Below are positions 25,236-33,584 of a stretch of 45,600 nucleotides of DNA, in pieces; position 1 is the stretch's first letter, and every line of letters begins with the position of its first letter. The notes under the pieces were generated by a model, which searched no databases, was not told the origin of the DNA, and was given only the letters and a program-made list of their open reading frames with translations. This DNA comes from Bradyrhizobium sp. (GTDB taxonomy: Bacteria; Pseudomonadota; Alphaproteobacteria; Rhizobiales; Xanthobacteraceae). The translations under genes and the position numbers were made by a program. The stretch spans positions 1 to 45,600 of the forward strand of contig JAQGKC010000283.1 of the NCBI GenBank assembly GCA_028290305.1, read 5' to 3'.

Positions 25236-26818
25236 TAGCTCAATTGCTCCAGTTCAGCGCGCACACGAACGATCACGCTGTCCCAGTCGCCGAAGGCCGG
25301 CTGCCGGAGCAATTTCGCGGTTGGGTACCAGGGAGTGTCGTCGCGGTTCCTCATCCAGCGAAAATCCGCGGCATAGGGAAGAAGGACCACGACCGGCTTC
25401 CCCAGCGCTCCCGCGAGATGCGCAACCGCCGTATCGACGGTGATCACGACATCGAGCAGTGAGATGATGGCGGCGGTATCGGCGAAATCGCGCAAGCCGC
25501 CGCCAAGGTGGACAAGGTTCGGCAGGCCAGCCAGCATGTCGCTGTCCGTAGCCCGCACATCGCTTTGAAGGCTGAAACACTGGACAGGCGGGTTCTCGAA
25601 CAGCGCAGCGAGACGCGCGAGCGCGATCGATCGGTTGCTGTCATTGTTGTGAGACGACGAGCCGGACCAGACAAATCCGGCACGCGGGCGCCCCGGCGGC
25701 AAACGATCGCGCCAATGATCCACGCGCTCCACGGGTGCTGCGAGATATGGAACGGCCGCCGGAATCGTGTCGGGTTGTGTTTTGAACGCGAAGGGAAGAC
25801 TGAGCAAAGGACAATGCAGGTCGAATGCCGGAAGCGGCGCGCCGGAAGCGAGGACAGTGACGCCTTCGAGCTGCGACAACAGCGGCTGCAGTTCCGGCTG
25901 AACCTCGCAGATCACCTTCGCCCCCTGACGCGCCAGCAACGGCGCATAGCGGATGAACTGGATGGTGTCGCCCAACCCCTGTTCGGCGTGGAGCAGAATG
26001 GTTTTGCCGGAGACCGACTCCTCTCCCAGCCATAACGGTGTTTGATACGGCCGGCGGTGCCGGGCAAATGCACCGGTCTTCCAGCGCCATTCATACTCTT
26101 TCCAGCCCGCATCGAAATCGCCCAGCGTCAGATGCGCCATCGCGGCTTCGAAATGGGCTTCGGGAAATTCCGGCGCGGCCGCGAGCGCAACCGTAAAGTC
26201 CGCGAGCGCTTCGACGGGCCGGTCAAGGCGGCGAAGCGCGTGACCGCGGTTGGTCAGGATCTGCGCATGACCGGGCGTCGCCGCAAGAGCTACGTCGTAA
26301 CTCGCCATTGCCTCCAGCGGCCGGTTGAATCGCAGAAGCGTATTGCCTCTGTTGACGAGAGCGCCCACATGGCTGGGATCGCTCGCCAGCACGGCGTCGT
26401 AGCTCTCGAGCGCATCGGCGATGTGGCCGATCGCAAGACAGGCGTTGCCGAGATTGTAGAGAATTTCCGGATGATCCGGCGCGAGCCGAAGCGCGTTACG
26501 GTAGCTCGAGATTGCCTCTTCGTGGCGTCCCATCGCATGAAGCGCCAGCCCGAGATTCGACAGCGCGCCCGAGGAATTCGAGTTGCTCTTGAGCGCCGCC
26601 GAAAGAAAGTGGAGCGCCTCGACCATGCGACGGCGCTGGAAGTTGAGCATGCCGAGCAGATGCAACGCATCGAAATCTTCCGGCCGGTATTCCAGAATCC
26701 CGGCGCACAGCTTCTCCGTCCTGCCGAGATCACCTTGCTGGAAAGAACTATAAGCCTGCCGCTGCAAGCGAGACAGGTTCGGCATCCGCCCAGATGTTTT
26801 TTTCGATTTCGCAGACAA
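25235..26818 (-). CDS. TPR-repeat protein with GT9-like glycosyltransferase domain
   Basis: The 527-residue protein has about seven to eight TPR units in residues 15-260, with repeated ALSNLGLALHAMGRHEEA-like and ILYNLGNACLAIG segments. A C-terminal domain resembles GT9 heptosyltransferases: ILLHAEQGLGDTIQFIRYAP, RAGFVWSGSSSHNNDSNRS and VITVDTAVAHLAGALGKPVV. Such proteins are often found near flagellin genes and may glycosylate proteins. The start is TTG 26818, with ATG 26785 as an alternative. Its own terminator sits at the stop. A flagellin-glycosylation role is inferred from place only. Confidence 0.8.
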   Translation of the reverse strand: MSAKSKKTSGRMPNLSRLQRQAYSSFQQGDLGRTEKLCAGILEYRPEDFDALHLLGMLNFQRRRMVEALHFLSAALKSNSNSSGALSNLGLALHAMGRHEEAISSYRNALRLAPDHPEILYNLGNACLAIGHIADALESYDAVLASDPSHVGALVNRGNTLLRFNRPLEAMASYDVALAATPGHAQILTNRGHALRRLDRPVEALADFTVALAAAPEFPEAHFEAAMAHLTLGDFDAGWKEYEWRWKTGAFARHRRPYQTPLWLGEESVSGKTILLHAEQGLGDTIQFIRYAPLLARQGAKVICEVQPELQPLLSQLEGVTVLASGAPLPAFDLHCPLLSLPFAFKTQPDTIPAAVPYLAAPVERVDHWRDRLPPGRPRAGFVWSGSSSHNNDSNRSIALARLAALFENPPVQCFSLQSDVRATDSDMLAGLPNLVHLGGGLRDFADTAAIISLLDVVITVDTAVAHLAGALGKPVVVLLPYAADFRWMRNRDDTPWYPTAKLLRQPAFGDWDSVIVRVRAELEQLS

Positions 26819-27361
26819 CAGGCCGTCTTTCCGCCGGAACGCACCAAATCGAAAATCATCCGCGGCCTCGACAACAACATGTCGCCCTGAGGCTACCGGA
26901 TCGCTTTCGAATCAGCCAAGGCCCGTAAGTTACCATTTTCCGCTGCATCTGCCTCGCAAGGCGCGATGGGTTTCGTCCACGGTCTGCCATTACGCGGGCA
27001 ATCGCGGGCGGCCATTCCACTTCGAATCACGATGCAGCCAGGTTCGGCGCGGGAAGCTGAACATGTTGGCCGCACGTCCTCCGCCACTCCAAACCGGGTA
27101 CTATTTCGTTCACGCTCCAAACGCCAAGCCTTCATCTTCTGACGTTGCTCCGTGATTGGGTGGTTGAGACCGCGCGGCCGTTTCGGACGGGAGCCGTTAA
27201 GCGTTCGCCGCAGAAAGAGAGTGTGCTTCATGTCCTTCCATTGACCGGAAACCGACGTGCTATCTCGTCCGACGCATGCGCGCTGGGGTCTAAGGCATCC
27301 GGCGACCTGTGTGGCCGCCGGATTCTTTTGTAGCTCCTCCCGCCGACGCGGCGGAAAGACG
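26819..27361. other. Intergenic region with no supported gene
   Basis: This 543-base gap lies between the TPR gene and the SnoaL-like gene. The one longish open frame on the minus strand is Arg/Cys/Pro-rich without recognisable features. I see no clear promoter or repeat. Confidence 0.5.
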
Positions 27362-27811
27362 TTAAGCCGCGCGCATAAGGCCGAGTTGCTGCAGAGCGGT
27401 GACTCCATCGTCGAGACCGATTTCCTCCACGATTTTTCCGTCCCTGAGCTTCAATACCGTCGTTCCCGTGAATTTCATCTTCCGGCCGGTATTGGCTGGC
27501 AACGCTCCCATCAGGAAATCGCTGAACGCGGGTCCGGTGTGCGTTCCACCGCCTTCCCATCGGCCGACAACGTAATCACCTTCCGCGATGAGATCGGCTG
27601 CTCCCCAGAAATTGAGATCGGGGAAGGCTTCTCGAAAGCCCTTCATGAAGGCCTTGATGTCATTGCGACCCTTGCGTGGCTCGTGGAGCGAATACTGCAG
27701 GAGCATGTCGGGCGCAGCGAGTTCATCGACAATTGCGAGGTTGCAGGTCTTACCCCAGAAATCCGTGAACCATCGACCCACGATAGCCTTGTTGTCATCT
27801 TCTTTGGACAT
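27362..27811 (-). CDS. SnoaL-like / ester cyclase family protein
   Basis: The 149-residue product has the cone-shaped NTF2 fold pattern of SnoaL-like proteins: AIVGRWFTDFWGKTC, DIKAFMKGFREAFPDLNF, AEGDYVVGRWEGGGTHTG and TTVLKLRDGKIVEEIGLDDG. Such proteins include polyketide cyclases and many small binding or isomerising enzymes. ATG 27811 has a strong GGAGAAGAG Shine-Dalgarno upstream. No biosynthetic partner is next to it, so the function is open. Confidence 0.82.
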   Translation of the reverse strand: MSKEDDNKAIVGRWFTDFWGKTCNLAIVDELAAPDMLLQYSLHEPRKGRNDIKAFMKGFREAFPDLNFWGAADLIAEGDYVVGRWEGGGTHTGPAFSDFLMGALPANTGRKMKFTGTTVLKLRDGKIVEEIGLDDGVTALQQLGLMRAA

Positions 27812-28116
27812 GATCTCTTCTCCAATTTTCAATCCGGTTGTCGCCGCGATTGGCGGACGCTCCGAGAATAAATTGGGATGTCGTGCAGCTGCACTCCGGT
27901 TCTTGTCGGGGTATCGAAGAGACGGAAGGGGCGACGAGTGAGTGGGCGCTGATGCGGCGGCCTCCGGAAACGCGCCGCGAGATCGCGCCCCACCGTTTCG
28001 ATCGAAGCGCTCCCGCCGCTTGGATCGCCCGCTTTGATTAGAGAGCAAGAATCGAAGTTCGCATCCTCCCCTCCTGATTATATTCGCGGGAACAGGAATT
28101 GATCACGGAGGGCATG
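27812..28116. other. Divergent intergenic region
   Basis: About 305 bases separate the SnoaL-like gene and the hypothetical at 28117. It holds a good TATAAT-like hexamer on the minus strand (28077-28082) and an AGGAGG sequence before an eight-codon open frame that I do not accept as a gene. I see no longer gene. Confidence 0.45.
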
Positions 28117-28587
28117 ATGAAGCTTGTGCGATTTGACGACCGGAAAACGGGCTTACTGGTCCAACTCCCGGCCGGGTTACACGTGATCGACGTCACGGCA
28201 AGCCTCGGCGCGCTTTCGCCTGATGACCCCATATCCAACGGCGTGCTCTATGGCATCCTTAGGGATCGAGGTAATTGGGCTCCGCTGATCGCGCACTGGG
28301 AGCTGGTGCGCGTCGGATTGAGACGGTTGACCGTTATGGCCACGACGAACCCCGATCATTCCGGCCTCGTCATTCGCAGGCTGGACGAAATCCATTTGGA
28401 CCCTTCCTCCGTCAATCAGACGGATATCGCCGCTCTGGAGATCGCGGAATTGGGCGAAGTCGCGCATGATCCCACGGGACGCGAAACGATGCTTCGGCAG
28501 ATAGCTCTCCCGCCGCGCGTAGACGAATGCCCGGAGGGCCGCATCGTGGAGTTGGACGCGCTCCGAAGGCTTAAATCAGACGCCTGA
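28117..28587 (+). CDS. Hypothetical protein with FAH N-terminal-like start
   Basis: The 156-residue product begins MKLVRFDDRKTGLLVQLPAG, which recalls the N-terminal domain of fumarylacetoacetate hydrolase family enzymes, whose catalytic domain is absent here. The rest (LYGILRDRGNWAPLIAHWEL, then a charged helical tail) is not familiar. GGAGG sits five bases before ATG 28117. It may be a stand-alone small protein or a truncated FAH-family gene. Codon use is like the neighbours. Confidence 0.55.
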   Translation: MKLVRFDDRKTGLLVQLPAGLHVIDVTASLGALSPDDPISNGVLYGILRDRGNWAPLIAHWELVRVGLRRLTVMATTNPDHSGLVIRRLDEIHLDPSSVNQTDIAALEIAELGEVAHDPTGRETMLRQIALPPRVDECPEGRIVELDALRRLKSDA

Positions 28588-28788
28588 CCGCACCCCGCTC
28601 AACGGTTTCCTGCCGTCCAATTCAACCAACCCGGAAATCGGGTGGCGCGGGCATGTTCTATCCCGCCTAATGCTCGCACCGGAGCGCCTCCGCTTTCTGC
28701 CGCCGCGCAGATACGCATACGGAGCAACGCAGGAGCGCCTGACCCTCAACTGGGGAGCACCAAAGAACTTTCTCGAAAGGATAAACCG

Positions 28789-28977
28789 ATGGACACGGCG
28801 AAAAATCACGAGGCAGTGCAAACCAGGAATGACCCGCGATGGTCCGCCGTCGTAGACCGAGCGGCAGCGTTCGACGGAAAGTTTGTCTACGTCGTCAAGA
28901 GCACGGGCATCTATTGTCGCCCGAGTTGTCCGTCGCGGCAACGCGCGCTGCTTAAGGCGGAAGCCAAGCGCGCGTAA
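28789..28977 (+). pseudogene. ada: Remnant of ada (methyl-DNA receiver domain)
   Basis: The short product of 62 residues has [18 protein letters not shown] and [15 protein letters not shown], which is the N-terminal part of the Ada zinc domain. Only the first two of four zinc-binding cysteines are present; the frame ends before the second pair and the AraC and methyltransferase domains. A complete Ada is about 350 residues. AAAGGA precedes the ATG. I take it as a truncated gene, though a short product could still be made. Confidence 0.7.
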
Positions 28978-29186
28978 CCGCAAAAAGCCCAACTCAAACT
29001 CCCCGTTTGAGGGCAAGAAACGGGAAGCCGGTTGCCGGCCTTGAGATCGTCGCCAAAGAAAGGTTTACTAACGGCACGCGCTTGTTGGGCTGCGGGCCTG
29101 CAGCTGCCGATAAAGGTGGAGAACGATGCCGTCGTTCGCCCTATTTGTCGAGCCGCTGCAGCTCCGCTTGGAGTGGGGCATCACAA

Positions 29187-30581
29187 GTGTTTCGCGGGCA
29201 ATTCTCCATTGTCGCTTTGGCGCTGGGCAACTTCGTCGTTGGTCTCAGCATACTTCTGCCAACAGGAATGCTGGCTGAACTCTCCTCTAACCTTGGTGTC
29301 ACCATCGGGACGGTGGGACTGCTGATCAGCCTTGGTGCGGCCGTCGTGTGCGTGTCGCCGCCGTTCGTAGCCTGGATTACAAGCCGAATTGACCGACGTG
29401 TGCTTTTGGGCGCAATTTTGCTTTGGATTGCATTAGGCCACGCGGCGTCCGCCTTCGCGCCAAATTACCCGAGCCTTTTGGTCATCCGCCTGGCAATGCT
29501 TGCCTTCGCCGGTGCCTTCACGCCCTTGGCAGCCGGTACCGCGGCCCTATTGGTCCCGGAAGACAAGCGCGCCTCGGCCATCGCATCGGCGCTGCTGGGG
29601 TGGGCGCTCGCGATCGCGGTTGGATTGCCGCTGATCTCGGTAAGCGCGCCGCTGATTGGCTGGCGAGCGACCTATAGTCTTGTCGGCATGCTCGCTGCGG
29701 TGGGCTTTCTCGCGCTTCTGGTTGGATTACCGAAGGGACTTAAAGGGACGCCCGTGATTTTTGCGACGTGGCGGGCGGTCGGCCGCAATCGTCAGCTTCT
29801 TCTGCTATTGTTGATCACCAGTTTGCTGGCAGCCGGCCAACTCGTCGTCATCGCGTTTGTCGGACCGTTGTTGTCGGATCTCACGGGTGCTACGCCTCGC
29901 GGGATCGCCATCGTGTTCCTGTTTTTCGGGGTGATGACGCTCATCGGGAATGTCTGCGCGTCTCAAGTTGTTCGGGTGTGGGGCCCGTTCAAAACATCCG
30001 CCGTTTTCATGGTTTGCATCGTGATCGGCGCCGCGTTATGGGCGATCGGTGCCGGGACATTTACTTTGATGGCAGCAGGCGCCGCGATCTGGGGTCTCGG
30101 GTTTGCTGCCGCAAGCGCAATGCAACAGGTGAGATTGATTGCAGCGGCTCCTGCGCTGGCGACAGCGTCCGTGGCAATCAATAACACGGCGTTGTATCTC
30201 GGCCAGGCCATCGGCTCAGGAATAGGCAGCGTCCTGTTCGTCCAGGGAAAATTGATCACCATGGGCTTCGCGGCTCTGGCCCTGGTTGCTTCGTCGCTTG
30301 GCGTTCTGTGGCTGACGCGGTTCGCGCCGGAACGGTTGGGGGTTCGCTTCGATACCGATACGATTCAACTGCTGGCTCGCGTATTCGATCAAGCCCTGGA
30401 GCGTTATCTGAAAAACAAACCGGTCGTGAAAGACCAGGCGGGCCTGCACTCCGAGCTTGCCAGACATATCGTCGCCGTAGCCCAAACCGGTGAACGTGAC
30501 GAAGATCGCCTCGCTACCAGGGGTTATCTGATGCTCCGATCGCTGGAAGCTGCGACCAGCATGGAGCCGTCATTCGACTAG
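29187..30581 (+). CDS. MFS transporter with extra C-terminal domain
   Basis: The product of about 464 residues has 12 predicted membrane segments and MFS features, including the loop RIDRRVLLGAILLW and the repeated Gly-rich helices. It resembles sugar or drug efflux permeases of the AraJ/YdhP kind. After the last helix (WLTRFAPERLGV, residue 380 or so) there is a soluble tail of about 75 residues with LARHIVAVAQTGERDEDRLA, a pattern I know from small stand-alone proteins of this bacterial group. I chose GTG 29187, preceded by GGAG, because the upstream in-frame region has no MFS features. Substrate unknown. Confidence 0.8.
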   Translation: MFRGQFSIVALALGNFVVGLSILLPTGMLAELSSNLGVTIGTVGLLISLGAAVVCVSPPFVAWITSRIDRRVLLGAILLWIALGHAASAFAPNYPSLLVIRLAMLAFAGAFTPLAAGTAALLVPEDKRASAIASALLGWALAIAVGLPLISVSAPLIGWRATYSLVGMLAAVGFLALLVGLPKGLKGTPVIFATWRAVGRNRQLLLLLLITSLLAAGQLVVIAFVGPLLSDLTGATPRGIAIVFLFFGVMTLIGNVCASQVVRVWGPFKTSAVFMVCIVIGAALWAIGAGTFTLMAAGAAIWGLGFAAASAMQQVRLIAAAPALATASVAINNTALYLGQAIGSGIGSVLFVQGKLITMGFAALALVASSLGVLWLTRFAPERLGVRFDTDTIQLLARVFDQALERYLKNKPVVKDQAGLHSELARHIVAVAQTGERDEDRLATRGYLMLRSLEAATSMEPSFD

Positions 30582-30618
30582 ACTAGGGCGGCGAAATAAC
30601 CTGCACAACTTCGCACCA

Positions 30619-31863
30619 TCACGCCGCGCGTTCCCGGCCGCCCTCGGCGCGGCGGTACAGCATCGCCGCGAATGCCTCGAAGATCTTTCGCATTTGCGGA
30701 GGCTTGTAGGGATACAGATCCGGCGAATCCATATTGTGCACGACCGCGGTATTGTCCGCCTCGAATATCAACAATTCGCCGAGCTTGTTTTCCGCGCAGT
30801 CGATCGTGAAATAATCCAGGCCCACCCGATCGATCATGGCGGCCAGTGCGTGTTGATGGCGAACCGCGAAAGCATGATCGAACGTGCGCATGAAATTTTC
30901 TTCTTCGAGGCGCTTGGTCTCGCTGAATGCCATGCCCGCATTGAGATACCAGATGTCCCAGCGGTCGACGATCGCCATGTGGCAGGCATAGGGCCGGCCG
31001 TCGACGACGACGACCCGGTATTTGCGAAACAACCCGTCATCATTGGCGTAATCGACAAAGCGCGAGACGAAAAATTCCTGCTCCGGCCGTTCGGCAAGAT
31101 ATCGGCCGACCGCCGCGCGATCATCGAGTTTGGCAAGCCCGATGCCGGCATGCGACCCGCGCGGCCGGATGATGATCGGGAACTGCAAATCGGCCGCAAT
31201 ATCCACGAGCAGGTCGGTCGGCTGACCCAGCTCCGATAATCGTGCCCGCGTCACGGATGTGGTCGCCGGGATATCAAGTCCTTCGATCCCGTCAAGCAGA
31301 CGGTGCAGCTTGTCGCGATCGAGGTTGCCGACAAGGTGCGGCGGATTGAGCAGCGGCCGCGGCCAGCGCGGCAGCGCCCATTCGATTTTGCGCAGCGCAT
31401 CCCGGCACTCCTCCGAATCGGATGCGATCACGATCGCGATGTCATGATCGGGCGGCGGCGCGGGCAATTCCGTTCCCGCGACGACGTAAAGCGTCAGTAG
31501 CTCGATCCCGGAGTGTTCGAGCAAAAATTCGATGGGCGTGTTGCCACCCATGTCCATTGCGGCCGCAAGCGCGAGAACGCGCAGTCTCGGTTTTTCCACC
31601 GAACAGGGCGAGCGAAACAATTGATGAAAGGCGAGCACTTCGGCCTGAATGGCCAGGCCTATCTGCTTTTCACCCAGGAGCTGCACGATCAGCGACAGAT
31701 CGAGCCCCTCGCCCGCGCCAGCCGTTCCGTCGGCGATTTTCGACATGATCTCGTCCCGCATCGGACGAAGATCGGTTCCGCCGAACGCCATCGTCGTCAG
31801 CTTGGCAAATCCGATCCGATCCGCACAAACGAGATTGGCGCTGTCGGTGCACTCAAGCTCCAT
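30619..31863 (-). CDS. ATP-grasp family protein, copy 2
   Basis: The 414-residue product is a close paralogue of the protein at 23089-24342; most positions agree by eye from GLDLSLIVQLLG to the end. The ATP-grasp features are FPIIIRPRGSHAGIGLAKL, LDYFTIDCAENKLG and LLIFEADNTAVVHNMD. The N-terminus ELECTDSANLVCADRIG matches that of copy 1 in place. ATG 31863 has GGAG in front and overlaps the end of the PLP enzyme gene by 11 bases, so translation is coupled. It closes a run that begins with flgE. Confidence 0.8.
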   Translation of the reverse strand: MELECTDSANLVCADRIGFAKLTTMAFGGTDLRPMRDEIMSKIADGTAGAGEGLDLSLIVQLLGEKQIGLAIQAEVLAFHQLFRSPCSVEKPRLRVLALAAAMDMGGNTPIEFLLEHSGIELLTLYVVAGTELPAPPPDHDIAIVIASDSEECRDALRKIEWALPRWPRPLLNPPHLVGNLDRDKLHRLLDGIEGLDIPATTSVTRARLSELGQPTDLLVDIAADLQFPIIIRPRGSHAGIGLAKLDDRAAVGRYLAERPEQEFFVSRFVDYANDDGLFRKYRVVVVDGRPYACHMAIVDRWDIWYLNAGMAFSETKRLEEENFMRTFDHAFAVRHQHALAAMIDRVGLDYFTIDCAENKLGELLIFEADNTAVVHNMDSPDLYPYKPPQMRKIFEAFAAMLYRRAEGGRERAA

Positions 31864-33502
31864 GGGAAATCTCCGCTGAATTGAGACCGTCCATATGCGC
31901 AAGCAGCCATTCGGTCTTCGAGACGATTGCGCCGACGCGGGCGAGCTCGCGCTCCAGATTCGCGCGCGCGGTGTCCTCGTCGGGTGACCATGTCTCGGTG
32001 ACGAAGCGCGCGCCTGCGCAGATACGAAGCGCCGCGATGGGGTCCGCCCCGGAACGATCCAGTGCGACGGGTTGGCCGACGAGGCAAACATTGGCCGCGA
32101 TATCTCGATCGCGCGTATCCGTAGAAGCGACATTTCGCGCATCCCGGGCAAGCGCACGATAGATCTTCCTGCAATCGCTTAACGGGAAAACGCGGTCATC
32201 GCGCCGGATCACAAACGGAAAGATCGTCGGCTGAGCCAGTTCTTCATCGTCGAGGCTGTTGCCTTCGGGCCTTTGCTGTGGCGGCAACAGGCGAAGGGAC
32301 GGCGAGGACGCGATGATTCGCTCCACAGCTTTGCCGAACATCATCAGAGCCGATCGCCTGAAGTCGCCGGGCACGTCATGATAGGCCCGGATTTCCTCGA
32401 GTGCGGCTTCCCAGCGCAGCCATTGGCCAAAATTTGCCCGGACCGGAAAACGCGACCGCAGGTTCGGCCAATTGTTCGGCCAGTCGCTGCGGCTACTGTA
32501 TTCGCGGAGCCCCGCAGCAACCTCGGTGACCGCATCGATCTCCCTGGAGAGATCTGCAGGCACCAGCAGCGCACCGCTGAAGGCAGGTCCCGTAAAAAAC
32601 TTCGAGCCGGTGACAATCACCATATATCCGCGATCGAGATATTTTCGCAGCCGTGGGCGGCCGAGCCGCATCTGGCACGCGTCGACGACGATCTGGACCC
32701 GATCGGGCCAGCGTGCCGCGATCTCGTCGAGGCATTGGTCGCTCGGGGCCCGCCAGCCCAGCTTCGATGAATCCATGATTTGCAGAAGAACGTTGGCCCC
32801 ATTGGCGACAGACCTTTCGACCGCCCCGAGAACCAGTGAATCGGTTTCGGCTTGCGGACGGAAATCGCCGTTCTCGTCGAGCAACCCAAGCGCGACGCTG
32901 GTTACGGAGTGAGCCAGGCCGGCAATGGGCTCGCCCTTTCGAACCCGGCTTCCATGCGCCGTCGCGGCATTGAAATGACGTCCGCGCGCGGTATGTTCGG
33001 TTCCACTGCCGGTTTGATCGGCAGCCACGACGACCGTCGTCAACTCAGGACCAAGTAGCGCGCGCGCCAGGAACAGCGCCTGAAGCTGCGAATCGGTGCC
33101 CGACGGAGAAAAGACGACTTCGGCCTTGGCTGAGGATAATCCGAGACAGGCCTTCAATTCGTCGCGCATCGTTTCGATGCGTGCATCGAACGTAGTCTCG
33201 ATGCCTGTCGCAACGGCGGACCGCATCAGCGTGTTCCGCGCATGGCTCGCACGATCGTAAGCCCGCTCTGAAATCGATGTCGCTGTGCTTGACGCGAAAC
33301 TCAGCGTGCCCGGGCACGGTAAGGGCGTGCAGCCATATCCGTTGGTCCCGCTGGCGGGGTCGATGCTCAGTCGCGGATCGCCGCCGCAACCGAGCAGACG
33401 GTCCAGCGGCGCGAACAGGCCGGCCATAGCGGAAGCTGAGCGGGATTGATCCCGAGCGATCGGATTCTCGGCCGCATCTATTCGAACGCCACCGTCTAGC
33501 AT
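31853..33502 (-). CDS. PLP-dependent enzyme (aminotransferase-fold, decarboxylase/desulfurase-like)
   Basis: The 549-residue product has a PLP-enzyme fold: VVFSPSGTDSQLQALFLAR (about 130-148), QIVVDACQMRLGR with the PLP-pairing Asp near 274, and VTGSKFFTGPAFSG with the likely Schiff-base lysine near residue 301. It belongs to fold type I but not clearly to one named family. It differs from the group II decarboxylase at 21575. I prefer ATG 33502; GTG 33565 would add 21 residues. It follows flgL by 82 bases with no visible terminator and overlaps the ATP-grasp gene. Substrate unknown. Confidence 0.75.
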   Translation of the reverse strand: MLDGGVRIDAAENPIARDQSRSASAMAGLFAPLDRLLGCGGDPRLSIDPASGTNGYGCTPLPCPGTLSFASSTATSISERAYDRASHARNTLMRSAVATGIETTFDARIETMRDELKACLGLSSAKAEVVFSPSGTDSQLQALFLARALLGPELTTVVVAADQTGSGTEHTARGRHFNAATAHGSRVRKGEPIAGLAHSVTSVALGLLDENGDFRPQAETDSLVLGAVERSVANGANVLLQIMDSSKLGWRAPSDQCLDEIAARWPDRVQIVVDACQMRLGRPRLRKYLDRGYMVIVTGSKFFTGPAFSGALLVPADLSREIDAVTEVAAGLREYSSRSDWPNNWPNLRSRFPVRANFGQWLRWEAALEEIRAYHDVPGDFRRSALMMFGKAVERIIASSPSLRLLPPQQRPEGNSLDDEELAQPTIFPFVIRRDDRVFPLSDCRKIYRALARDARNVASTDTRDRDIAANVCLVGQPVALDRSGADPIAALRICAGARFVTETWSPDEDTARANLERELARVGAIVSKTEWLLAHMDGLNSAEISHGA

Positions 33503-33584
33503 TGTTGAAGCCCCAGGCAACGATACCTCTATTGCCGCTGCAGTGCCGTACCGGCGTCTCCGCACTCAGAAACGACCGCGGGGA

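Noticed and set aside
26893..27408. Open frame on the minus strand in the gap after the TPR gene
   Set aside because: It overlaps the end of the SnoaL-like gene and its product is rich in Arg, Pro and Cys with no conserved pattern.
28038..28064. Eight-codon frame MRTSILAL after a strong AGGAGG sequence
   Set aside because: It is very short and a TATAAT-like hexamer sits too close to the Shine-Dalgarno to give a normal leader. Chance is the simplest explanation.
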